From assembly GCA_900553675.1 (NCBI GenBank), contig USEH01000047.1, positions 1 through 12,440 on the forward strand: a DNA stretch of 12,440 nucleotides. Reading direction: 5' to 3'. Shown piece by piece: positions 1 to 6,503 of this stretch. The stretch comes from an uncultured Ruminococcus sp. Its GTDB lineage: Bacteria; Bacillota; Clostridia; Oscillospirales; Ruminococcaceae. Within the stretch, counting starts at the first letter, position 1. Each line of letters opens with the position of its first letter. The position numbers were made by a program, and so were the translations under genes. Below the pieces are notes generated by a model. That model saw only the letters and a program-made list of their open reading frames with translations, did no database searches and was not told where the DNA came from.

Positions 1-1
1 A

Positions 2-625
2 AATAATATCCTTTAAATTCATGTTGCCGGACGTATGCAGACGGTTCTGGTTGTTGCTGATAAAACGGAAAGAAATGTCCGGGTGTGACAGGGACAGATG
101 TTCTAACAGCGCATTGATATATCCAGCCTCGGTTGCCGCTGTTTTTAAAAACTTACGGCGCACGGGTGTATTAAAAAACAGATTGCGGATCATAAAAGTC
201 GTTCCGTCCGGTGCGCCGACTTCCTCAAAGCTGACTTCCTTTCCGCCTTCAATCACGTATCGGATACCGGTAAAGCTGTCCGCCGTTTTTGTTACCAGTT
301 CAATCTGTGAAACAGCGGCAATGCTTGAGAGCGCTTCACCACGGAAACCAAGGGAAGAAACGCTCATTAAATCTTCAATGGATTTGATTTTGCTGGTCGA
401 ATGGCGTAAAAATGCCAGTTTAATTTCTTCGGGCGCAATACCGCTTCCGTTATCGGTAATGCGGATAAAAGAAATACCGCCCTCTTTAATCTCTATGGTA
501 ATGGCGGTTGCCCCGGCATCAATCGCATTTTCTACAAGTTCCTTTACAACCGAAGAAGGACGTTCAATCACTTCTCCGGCGGCAATTTTATTAATTGTAC
601 TTTGGTCGAGTACCTGTATCGGCAT
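2..625 (-). CDS. mutL: DNA mismatch repair protein MutL, N-terminal part (cut by window edge)
   Basis: MutL couples mismatch recognition by MutS to downstream excision. Only the first 208 codons are present; the reading frame is open to the left edge of the window. The translation carries the GHKL ATPase motifs of the family. Residues 29-38 hold the catalytic Glu29 and Mg-binding Asn33 in KELVENAIDA, DNGSGI lies at 58-63, and GFRGEAL at 93-99. A family-typical NTPVRRKFL segment follows. The start ATG at 623-625 is preceded by a purine-rich GAAGG site about 5-8 nt upstream. The gene begins 53 nt after the mutS stop on the same strand and is probably co-transcribed with it. Codon use here avoids the Ile codon ATA (two uses in about 25 Ile), like the last third of mutS and unlike the rest of the window. 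The endonuclease C-terminal domain cannot be seen. Confidence 0.97.
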   Translation of the reverse strand, partial: MPIQVLDQSTINKIAAGEVIERPSSVVKELVENAIDAGATAITIEIKEGGISFIRITDNGSGIAPEEIKLAFLRHSTSKIKSIEDLMSVSSLGFRGEALSSIAAVSQIELVTKTADSFTGIRYVIEGGKEVSFEEVGAPDGTTFMIRNLFFNTPVRRKFLKTAATEAGYINALLEHLSLSHPDISFRFISNNQNRLHTSGNMNLKDII

Positions 626-678
626 TTTTACACCTTCTTTCTAATCTGCTTTATAAGCTGTTTCCCGGTAGTTAACGT

Positions 679-3372
679 TTACCAGCGGTTTTTGACCCTG
701 CCTTGTAATTTATATAACGTATTTAGGGCATCAATCGGTGTCATATTACTGATGTCGAGTGCCTTAATATCTTCGATAATATCATCATTATTGACTGTAT
801 CAAAAAGTGACATCTGCTTTACCTCTAAATCATCCACTTTTTTATATGAATCTACCAGTTTTTCCTGTTTCTTGGAATACTGCGCAATATCACGGGCTTT
901 CAGTGAAATATCCGCATCGGATAAATCGGCAACCAGTTCCTTTGCACGTTCGATAACCGTATCCGGTACGCCTGCAAGCTTGGCAACCTGGATACCGTAA
1001 CTTTTATCCGCGCCGCCTTTAATGATTTTACGCAGGAAAACGATGTCATCGCCGTTTTCTTTGACGGCAATGCAGTAGTTGTTGACACCGTCTAATGTAC
1101 CTTCCAGTTCGGTCAGTTCGTGGTAGTGTGTGGCAAACAGCGTCTTGGCGCCAAGCAACTTAGTATTTGCGATATACTCAACAACGGCCCATGCAATGCT
1201 TAATCCGTCAAATGTACTCGTTCCGCGTCCGATTTCATCCAAAATCAGAAGGCTCTTTGGTGTAGCGTTGCGCAGGATATTGGCAACCTCCGTCATTTCC
1301 ACCATAAATGTAGACTGACCGGAAGCTAAGTCATCGGAAGCTCCGACACGCGTAAAAATGCGGTCTACAATACCAATATTGGCTTCCTGTGCCGGAACAA
1401 ACGAACCGATTTGTGCCATCAGAACGATTAAAGCCGTCTGGCGCATATAAGTTGACTTCCCAGCCATGTTCGGTCCTGTAATAATGGAAATGCGGTTCTT
1501 TGTATTGTCAAGGTATGTATTGTTGGCGACAAACATATCGTTGCGGAGCATTTTTTCGACAACCGGGTGTCTGCCGTTTCGTATATCTATAATGCCGTCT
1601 ATAGCTATATCCGGTTTGACATAATTGTTATTAAGCGCAACTGTTGCAAGAGAAGCCAGAGCGTCGATGCTTGCTATTGCTAAAGCTGTTCTTTGAACGG
1701 TTCCAAGCTCGTTTGAAACGTATTGCCGAACCTCTTCAAATATTTCCGCTTCAAGACCTATCATCTTGTCCGATGCGCTTAAAATTGTATCTTCCGCCTC
1801 TTTAAGCTCCTGCGTTATAAATCTTTCGCAGTTGGCAAGAGTTTGCTTTCTTATGTATCTGTCTGTCGGAACAAGGTCATAAAACGTTTTTGTGACCTCT
1901 ATATAATATCCGAATACTCGGTTATATCCTTTTTTAAGTGATTTTATTCCTGTTTTTTCTTTTTCGTCAGCGACTATTTTATCGATAAGTGCGGAGCCGT
2001 TTTTCGCGATGTCCCGCAACTCGTCCAGCTCAGAATTGAAGCCTGTTTTTATATATCCGCCGTCCTTCATGGAATTTGGAAGCGTGTCGCTGATGGCATT
2101 GTTAATAAGGTTTGCTATCTCCGACAAATCGGAGATTTCGCTGTCGAGCGAAAGAATCAGCTTGGAGCGGCACTGTGAAAGAATCTGCTTCATGTCCGGC
2201 AGACACTCAGCTGTGGATGAAAGCGCCTTTAAATCCTGCGGCGACACGGTTTTATACAAAACCTTAGTCATCAGCCTTTCCAGATCATAAACGCCGGAAA
2301 GCTTTTCTCTTAATGTGCCAAGTCGGGCGACATCCGAAAGCAGATCTTCAACAGCGTCCTGCCTTGCAATTATCCTTGCCGGATTCATAAGAGGCTGTTC
2401 GATATACGTGACAAGCATACGCTTGCCCATCGCAGTTTTAGTTTTATCAAGCACCCACAAAAGTGTTCCCTTGCTTGAACCGCTTCTTATGGTTTTAACA
2501 AGCTCAAGGTTGCTTCTTGCTGTATAGCCGATAATCATAATAGCGTCATCGGTGTGTCTTACTATCGAGAAGAATCTTGCAACGCTTGCGCACTGGGTTT
2601 TTTCGATGTACAAAAACAAAGCCGAACATGCCTTTGCCTCAACGTCGGAATCGTCAAGCTCTAAATTGACAAACGAATCGTTTGAAAACTGATTCAAAAC
2701 GGTTTGCTTGTGCTTATAAAAATCAAAGTCGGAATCGTCGAGGCTTTTGATTGAAGCTCTGAGCTTATCATCTATAAAGACATAGGCCTCCTTAAGCCTT
2801 GGAAACTTCTTCTGACAAAGAACCTCCGAGGGCGAATACCTCGAAAGCTTGTTGATGATATATGCCTGCAAATCCTTTTCGGTGGATTTATATAGATGAG
2901 CCTCCCCTGTTGAAATGTCCGCAAAGCAGATAGCGCAGGCTCCGGCTTCGAGATAGACGCTTGCAAGCCAGTTATTCTCGCTCGAATCTATCATATTGCT
3001 GTCGGTAAGAGTTCCGGGTGTGATAATTCTTACAACGTCTCGCTTTACTATGCCCTTGGCTGTAGCCGGGTCTTCAAGCTGTTCGCATATAACAACGCTG
3101 TAGCCCTTGTCTATAAGCCGTTTGATATAGGTGTCGCAGGCGTGATGCGGTATTCCGCACATCGGCGCGCGTTCCTCAAGTCCGCAGTCTTTTGAGGTGA
3201 GAGTGAGTTCAAGCTCCTTCGAGACTAAAACAGCATCGTCAAAAAACATTTCATAGAAATCGCCCAAGCGGAAAAACAGAATGTTATCCATATATTTCAT
3301 TTTTATGTCGAGATACTGCTTCATTCCCTTGGAAACCTTCGACATATCAATGTCTTTATACGTCAACGCCAT
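679..3372 (-). CDS. mutS: DNA mismatch repair protein MutS
   Basis: MutS is the homodimeric mismatch sensor of post-replicative repair. The 897-residue product is slightly longer than the usual 850-880. The N-terminal mismatch-binding domain has the Phe-X-Glu motif at 39-41 within GDFYEMF, which stacks on the mispaired base. The central lever/clamp region follows. The C-terminal ABC ATPase has Walker A at about 633-641 (GPNMAGKST), a signature region with SGQSTF, and Walker B at 708-713 (LLILDE) followed by GRGTSTFDG. The conserved ATHYHEL histidine motif and a C-terminal dimerisation tail follow. The ATG at 3370-3372 has a GGGAG site about 10 nt upstream; a second Met at residue 10 is possible. 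It lies 35 nt after a YlbF-family gene and 53 nt before mutL. Codon use changes abruptly near residues 597-625: no ATA among 26 Ile codons downstream, frequent ATA upstream. Confidence 0.99.
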   Translation of the reverse strand: MALTYKDIDMSKVSKGMKQYLDIKMKYMDNILFFRLGDFYEMFFDDAVLVSKELELTLTSKDCGLEERAPMCGIPHHACDTYIKRLIDKGYSVVICEQLEDPATAKGIVKRDVVRIITPGTLTDSNMIDSSENNWLASVYLEAGACAICFADISTGEAHLYKSTEKDLQAYIINKLSRYSPSEVLCQKKFPRLKEAYVFIDDKLRASIKSLDDSDFDFYKHKQTVLNQFSNDSFVNLELDDSDVEAKACSALFLYIEKTQCASVARFFSIVRHTDDAIMIIGYTARSNLELVKTIRSGSSKGTLLWVLDKTKTAMGKRMLVTYIEQPLMNPARIIARQDAVEDLLSDVARLGTLREKLSGVYDLERLMTKVLYKTVSPQDLKALSSTAECLPDMKQILSQCRSKLILSLDSEISDLSEIANLINNAISDTLPNSMKDGGYIKTGFNSELDELRDIAKNGSALIDKIVADEKEKTGIKSLKKGYNRVFGYYIEVTKTFYDLVPTDRYIRKQTLANCERFITQELKEAEDTILSASDKMIGLEAEIFEEVRQYVSNELGTVQRTALAIASIDALASLATVALNNNYVKPDIAIDGIIDIRNGRHPVVEKMLRNDMFVANNTYLDNTKNRISIITGPNMAGKSTYMRQTALIVLMAQIGSFVPAQEANIGIVDRIFTRVGASDDLASGQSTFMVEMTEVANILRNATPKSLLILDEIGRGTSTFDGLSIAWAVVEYIANTKLLGAKTLFATHYHELTELEGTLDGVNNYCIAVKENGDDIVFLRKIIKGGADKSYGIQVAKLAGVPDTVIERAKELVADLSDADISLKARDIAQYSKKQEKLVDSYKKVDDLEVKQMSLFDTVNNDDIIEDIKALDISNMTPIDALNTLYKLQGRVKNRW

Positions 3373-3407
3373 TTTTTGAACTCACTCCCAATAAATATTT
3401 CTGTGTT

Positions 3408-3815
3408 TTAGTGACAGCCGCCGCAGGTGGAACAGCTACCGGTGCACTGATGCTCAGCCGGACAGGTATAAGGATCCTCGCCGTTGGCTGAAAGGGTGAT
3501 GATGTTGTTGATCTGGTCGAGCATTCTGTCCATCTCGCCCTTTGCTTCGTTATATGCAGACATATTCTTGTTGGTCATGATCTGACCGTAAAGCGCCCTT
3601 ATTTTCTGATTAAGCTCGGCGATTTTATCCTCGCTCTTATTTTCTTTTTTGGACATTTCCTGATTGAGCTGCATTCTGCCGAGATTGAACTCGCCGATAA
3701 GCTTCTGAAGCTCTTCGTCCTTGTCGTTTAAATCCTTTGCTTCAAGATATCTTGAATATCTGGGGTCAGCCTGAATAGCTGCGCCCAATTCGCGTGATAA
3801 TGAAATAACATCCAT
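3408..3815 (-). CDS. YlbF/YmcA-family protein with C-terminal cysteine cluster
   Basis: A 135-residue, mostly helical, charged protein of the YlbF/YmcA (Com_YlbF) type. In Bacillus, members of this family join with YaaT in a complex (RicAFT) that binds Fe-S clusters and affects mRNA processing and development. Residues about 35-105 form long amphipathic helices rich in Glu, Lys and Gln. The last 18 residues are a Cys-rich tail with CX6CX3CX2CX2CH spacing (five Cys and a final His), which suits metal or Fe-S binding. The ATG at 3813-3815 follows AGGAGAG with a 6-nt gap; an in-frame TTG at 3891-3893 lacks comparable support. The gene directly precedes mutS, as ymcA precedes cotE-mutS-mutL in Bacillus, so it may be the YmcA member. 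Function in this organism is inferred only from the family. Confidence 0.85.
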   Translation of the reverse strand: MDVISLSRELGAAIQADPRYSRYLEAKDLNDKDEELQKLIGEFNLGRMQLNQEMSKKENKSEDKIAELNQKIRALYGQIMTNKNMSAYNEAKGEMDRMLDQINNIITLSANGEDPYTCPAEHQCTGSCSTCGGCH

Positions 3816-3937
3816 AGTTTTCTCTCCTAAAAAATTCTGAATATTTATTATATCAGGTGCGGAGTGATTATAGTCTGACTTATCATTTTGCAAATCAAGC
3901 TATAATATCCTTTCCTAAATTATAATACAGGGCTACA

Positions 3938-3960
3938 GTACCGAATCGATAAATCGGCAC
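3938..3960 (-). other. Small hairpin in the ylbF-family leader
   Basis: On the minus strand, GTGCCGA and TCGGTAC can pair (one G-U) around a 9-nt loop. It lies just downstream of the inferred transcription start and about 120 nt before the start codon. There is no T-tract, so it is not an obvious terminator. A role is not evident. Confidence 0.35.
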
Positions 3961-3975
3961 ATTAGATACGGATTT

Positions 3976-4004
3976 ATTATAGCACAAATTATTGTGAATT
4001 ACAA
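3976..4004 (-). promoter_or_regulatory. Sigma-A-like promoter for ylbF-family gene, mutS and mutL
   Basis: The minus strand reads TTGTAA (4004-3999), a 17-bp spacer, then TATAAT (3981-3976), with TG one base before the -10 (extended -10). Transcription would begin near 3969, giving a leader of about 150 nt before the ATG at 3815. Two further TATAAT hexamers at 3867-3872 and 3847-3852 lack a convincing -35. The match is by eye. Confidence 0.6.
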
Positions 4005-4038
4005 GTAGTATATCTACAATTTGTTGGGTTTTACGCAA

Positions 4039-4089
4039 AATTAATTCCTTGCGCAGCCGCGGAATATGCGTTTGCACAAGGAATTAATT
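4039..4089 (-). terminator. Inverted repeat after folT, possible terminator
   Basis: Perfect 13-bp arms (4039-4051 and 4077-4089) flank a 25-nt loop, within which CGCA/TGCG can pair further. On the minus strand the stem is followed by TTTTGCG, a short T-run, and it begins 23 nt after the folT stop. The AT-rich stem and short T-tract make it a weak intrinsic terminator. It lies upstream of the next promoter (3976-4004), which fits a transcription-unit boundary. Confidence 0.45.
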
Positions 4090-4112
4090 GTATTATATCG
4101 GCTATTGACGAT

Positions 4113-4985
4113 TTATTCCGCGGGTTCTTCGATTACAGGCTTGTCAATGCCCGCATTTTCATAAAGCTTGTCGATTTCCGACTGCATTCTTTCAATGGTT
4201 TCCGACTGAGCCGCAACGGTTTTCTTAAGGTCGGAATTTTTGGTTTTAAGATCCTGCTCGGAAAGACCTACACAGCACATAATGACAAGAAGCAGACAGA
4301 CTATATACATCAGCGCTGTAGCAAAGCCGCTGTCTGTGAACACAGCATTCTCCTTAACCTTTCTTACGCCCTTGAACACGGTATTATACGTTCTGAGAAC
4401 GCTTGGAAGGAACAGTGCAAGTAGGAATACGTCAACAGGAAGCAATGCAAGGTTTGATATTACTCTTGCGGGAAGCATAACAAGAAATCCCTTTCCCGCC
4501 ACGCTTGCTATCGCCCATGTCGTCAGCCAGAGGTTGCAGATGATTACAACCGTTGTCTTTGCTGCGATTATTCTCGGAAGAAGCCATTTTCCGTTTACCG
4601 CGTTGTAAAGGAAAAGACCATAAATCAGCGCTCCCAAAGCTTCGATAAGCGTAAACCTTATGTCAAATGCGCCGGTTGGCTTAATGATAAAGCCAAGTAA
4701 ATCGGTTATGATTCCGGCAGCAAAGCCGACCGTGGGTCCGTAAAGCATTCCTATTGAAGCAATTGCAATAAAAGCAAAGGATATCTTCATAGAATCCGTC
4801 ACCTGTATGCCGACAAAAAGCTTAAGCGCTAAATCCAGCGCTATAAGCATAGCCGTAACGCACAGACAACGTATGCTTTTCAGTTCCTTTGCCGAGCGGA
4901 TAAACATGTTATCCTTCAAACGCTCTCCGAGCTTAGAGCTGCTTTTTCGGAAAAAGTTTCCGAGCCTTGAAAAAAAGCTTTTCAT
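4113..4985 (-). CDS. folT: Folate-type ECF transporter S component (FolT-like) with C-terminal extension
   Basis: This is the predicted membrane substrate-binding subunit of an energy-coupling-factor transporter, probably for folate. It would work with a shared EcfA/EcfA'/EcfT module not present here. Residues about 40-200 contain several hydrophobic spans. The region KISFAFIAIASIGMLYGP (67-84), followed by ITDLLGFIIKPTGAF (92-107) and an ALGALIYGLFLY stretch, is typical of the folate S-component family. At 290 residues it is far longer than the usual 165-190. There is a basic N-terminal extension of about 40 residues. A further membrane span lies at about 222-242, and a charged heptad-like coiled coil at about 243-277 precedes an acidic tail. 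The GGAGG site (4996-5000) is 10 nt before the ATG. The THF-type leader upstream supports the folate assignment. The role of the extension is unknown. Confidence 0.85.
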   Translation of the reverse strand: MKSFFSRLGNFFRKSSSKLGERLKDNMFIRSAKELKSIRCLCVTAMLIALDLALKLFVGIQVTDSMKISFAFIAIASIGMLYGPTVGFAAGIITDLLGFIIKPTGAFDIRFTLIEALGALIYGLFLYNAVNGKWLLPRIIAAKTTVVIICNLWLTTWAIASVAGKGFLVMLPARVISNLALLPVDVFLLALFLPSVLRTYNTVFKGVRKVKENAVFTDSGFATALMYIVCLLLVIMCCVGLSEQDLKTKNSDLKKTVAAQSETIERMQSEIDKLYENAGIDKPVIEEPAE

Positions 4986-5015
4986 GATAATTCAACCTCC
5001 AATACATAATTTTTT

Positions 5016-5079
5016 GCTTAATATGCATGGATAGTTATCATGAAAAGCTATCATCAGCAAAGCTGTATGCACGTTAAGC
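5016..5079 (-). promoter_or_regulatory. Hairpin overlapping riboswitch P1 strand (candidate expression platform)
   Basis: On the minus strand, 13-nt arms at 5079-5067 and 5028-5016 pair at 11 positions, interrupted by a 2-nt mismatch. Small CAGC/GCTG and GATAG/CTATC stems lie in the loop. The left arm contains the CTTA (5078-5075) that would close aptamer P1, so hairpin and aptamer P1 cannot form together. The hairpin is followed by AAAAAATT, not a T-run, so it is not a simple terminator. The ribosome site at 4996-5000 lies 15 nt beyond it. Confidence 0.5.
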
Positions 5080-5245
5080 GGGATGCGGAAGCCGAACCGC
5101 AGACAGCACATATATTACGCTGCCATTTCGTCCGCAAAGCAACTCCCCGTCTTTGCGGCACTCATACTTATCTTGCTTTTTAAAGCGTCAATTTTCTCTG
5201 CCTCTCAAAGCTGAAATAAGAATTACGCTCGGATTCCTACTCTTA
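5075..5245 (-). ncRNA. Probable tetrahydrofolate (THF-I) riboswitch, expanded variant
   Basis: The minus-strand leader of folT contains the THF-I elements in order. P1 is TAAG (5245-5242) with CTTA (5078-5075). AGTAG follows P1. P2 is GGAATCCGA (5237-5229) with TCGGCTTCC (5095-5087), one mismatch. GCGTAA follows P2. P3 is CCGCAAAG (5158-5151) with CTTTGCGG (5139-5132), and its loop contains GGGGAG. ACGAA is at 5131-5127, a P4 stem at 5124-5102, then GCGGT, and finally GCATCCCG (5086-5079). In THF-I, the P3 loop (GGGATG) pairs with GCATCCG. Here GGGA can pair with TCCC, and both strands carry one extra base, which looks compensatory. Unlike the usual ~90-100 nt aptamer, a helix of CTTATTT (5220-5214) with AGATAAG (5173-5167) is inserted before P3. 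P1 is only 4 bp. The call rests on motif recall, not a covariance model. Confidence 0.65.
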
Positions 5246-5267
5246 TTTTGCGAATATATGAAAACGA

Positions 5268-6230
5268 TTAAAGTGAAAGCGCGCTTAAAAGCTTATGAAG
5301 ATGCTCGTCATACTTCTTGCTCATTGCAAGCGCTTCATCAATATCGTAATCAACAAGCTTGTTGTTTTTAACCGCGATAATTCTGTTATACGCACCGCTT
5401 TCTATAAGCTCAACAGCGTAACAGCCCATTCTTGCGGCAATAATTCTGTCATGTGCCGAAGGAGCTCCTCCGCGCTGAACATAGCCTAAAACTGTGGCTC
5501 TCGAATCGATACCGGTATGCTCCTGAATATACTTTGCAATATCTTCCGAACCGCCTATTCCCTCAGCTACAACTATTTCAAAGTGCTTTTTGCCTGTTGC
5601 CTTCTGCTCAAGAATCTTTTCGCAAATTTCATCAAGATCATACGGTCTTTCAACGGTTATAACCTCGGTGGCGCCTGTAGCTGCGCCGACGTTTACGGCT
5701 ATATGACCCGCGTGTCTGCCCATTACTTCGATAACCGAGCAGCGGCTGTGGGACATTTCGGTGTCCTTTATCTTGTCTATCATTTCAACACAGGTGTTGA
5801 CAGCGGTATCAAAACCGATGGTATATTCGGTGCAGGAAATATCGTTGTCGATAGTTCCGGGTATGCCTATGCATCTTACTCCAAGCTTTGAAATATCCAA
5901 AGCACCGCGATAAGTGCCGTCTCCTCCTATGCAGACAAGGGTATCTATTCCGACTTCATCGCATCTCTGCTTTGCAGCCTGCTGACCCTCAATCGTCATA
6001 AAAGCTTTGCTTCGTGCGGTGAAAAGCATTGTTCCGCCGCGCTGTACTATATCAGAAACATCTCTGGGACCCATTTCAAAAAGATCGCCGTCTATAAGTC
6101 CCTGATATCCTCTTCTTATTCCAATAACTTTGTATCCTTTATAAAGTGCTGCTCTTGCCACCGCACGAATTGCGGCGTTCATTCCGGGGGCGTCCCCGCC
6201 GCTGGTAAGAATTCCTATTGTTCTTGACAT
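5268..6230 (-). CDS. pfkA: ATP-dependent 6-phosphofructokinase
   Basis: PfkA phosphorylates fructose 6-phosphate to fructose 1,6-bisphosphate, the committed step of glycolysis, in the cytoplasm. The 320 residues match the usual bacterial length of about 320. The nucleotide loop TSGGDAPGMN is at 9-18 and GGDGT at 102-106; Gly105 (Gly104 of the E. coli enzyme) marks ATP rather than pyrophosphate use. The catalytic loop PGTIDNDI is at 124-131 with Asp128 as the base. The substrate-binding MGRHAGH is at 170-176, and GYVQRGG near the C-terminal third is typical of the family. The ATG at 6228-6230 follows GGAGG (6237-6241) with a 6-nt gap. It has its own promoter upstream and is followed by the folT leader after 22 nt. 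No clear intrinsic terminator separates it from folT, so read-through into folT is possible. Confidence 0.98.
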   Translation of the reverse strand: MSRTIGILTSGGDAPGMNAAIRAVARAALYKGYKVIGIRRGYQGLIDGDLFEMGPRDVSDIVQRGGTMLFTARSKAFMTIEGQQAAKQRCDEVGIDTLVCIGGDGTYRGALDISKLGVRCIGIPGTIDNDISCTEYTIGFDTAVNTCVEMIDKIKDTEMSHSRCSVIEVMGRHAGHIAVNVGAATGATEVITVERPYDLDEICEKILEQKATGKKHFEIVVAEGIGGSEDIAKYIQEHTGIDSRATVLGYVQRGGAPSAHDRIIAARMGCYAVELIESGAYNRIIAVKNNKLVDYDIDEALAMSKKYDEHLHKLLSALSL

Positions 6231-6262
6231 GATTAACCTCCGTTAAGTATTAACTTAATTAC

Positions 6263-6294
6263 AACGGCAGCCAATAATATTATACAATGCCGTT
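6263..6294 (-). other. Hairpin in pfkA 5' untranslated region
   Basis: AACGGCA and TGCCGTT (6288-6294 and 6263-6269) form perfect 7-bp arms around an 18-nt loop in the pfkA leader. A smaller dyad, TTAAG and CTTAA, follows at 6243-6258 and ends two bases before the GGAGG site. These structures could affect translation or mRNA stability; no known element is recognised. Confidence 0.4.
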
Positions 6295-6310
6295 CGCCAT
6301 GAACACATTA

Positions 6311-6339
6311 AGCATATCATTACAATGAGTAATTGTCAA
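6311..6339 (-). promoter_or_regulatory. Sigma-A-like pfkA promoter with overlapping dyads
   Basis: The minus strand carries TTGACA (6339-6334), a 17-bp spacer, then TATGCT (6316-6311). The -35 sits within a perfect 8-bp inverted repeat, ATTGTCAA-5 nt-TTGACAAT (6332-6352). A second dyad, ATTAC-5 nt-GTAAT, lies in the spacer (6319-6333). These are possible operator positions; the regulator is unknown. Confidence 0.6.
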
Positions 6340-6352
6340 TATTTTTGACAAT

Positions 6353-6383
6353 AAAATACGCACCAAAAAATGATGCGTATTTT
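6353..6383 (-). terminator. Hairpin terminator after the pseudokinase gene
   Basis: Perfect 10-bp arms AAAATACGCA and TGCGTATTTT flank an 11-nt loop. The T-run lies in the 3' arm and continues as ATTG on the minus strand. It sits about 120 nt past the pseudokinase stop and just upstream of the pfkA promoter. Its symmetry lets it work on either strand. Confidence 0.55.
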
Positions 6384-6503
6384 TCAAATTATCTGTTCAA
6401 ATTTCAACAAAACAAAGGAAATCGTGCGAAAAGAAGCTTCTTTTCATATGTTCTGCAAGCAAATCAGCGCTGATAATAAGTTGAATCCGTAAAGCCGAAG
6501 ACA
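6384..6503. other. Non-coding stretch with two perfect palindromes
   Basis: No gene is seen between the pseudokinase stop and its terminator. The stretch holds a perfect 18-bp palindrome at 6428-6445 (GAAAAGAAG and its complement) and a perfect 12-bp palindrome at 6463-6474 (ATCAGCGCTGAT). Neither matches a site I recognise. Confidence 0.5.

Noticed and set aside
21..644. A 207-codon open frame on the plus strand, and other long plus-strand frames across mutS and pfkA
   Set aside because: They lie antisense to well-supported mutL, mutS and pfkA, have no ribosome sites or recognisable motifs, and are by-products of those genes' codon use.
3816..3893. TTG start at 3893 extending the ylbF-family protein by 26 residues
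   Set aside because: The ATG at 3815 has a well-spaced AGGAGAG and gives the family-typical N-terminus; the extension reads like leader sequence.
4031..4044. 14-bp identity (ttacgcaaaattaa) with 10127-10140
   Set aside because: A match of this length is close to chance expectation in a 12-kb window and the contexts differ (intergenic versus the 3' end of a gene).
3895..4077. A 60-codon minus-strand frame upstream of the ylbF-family gene
   Set aside because: It spans the likely promoter (3976-4004) and the inverted repeat, has no family resemblance, and no good ribosome site.
5160..5245. T-box leader, suggested by AAGAGTAGG and GAGAGGCAGAG on the minus strand
   Set aside because: No T-box TGGNACCGCG antiterminator sequence or terminator follows, and the gene is a transporter with much better agreement to THF-I elements.
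5214..5248. AAATAAGA/TCTTATTT hairpin as the pfkA terminator
   Set aside because: AT-only stem, large loop and no T-tract; better explained as an alternative pairing within the folT leader.
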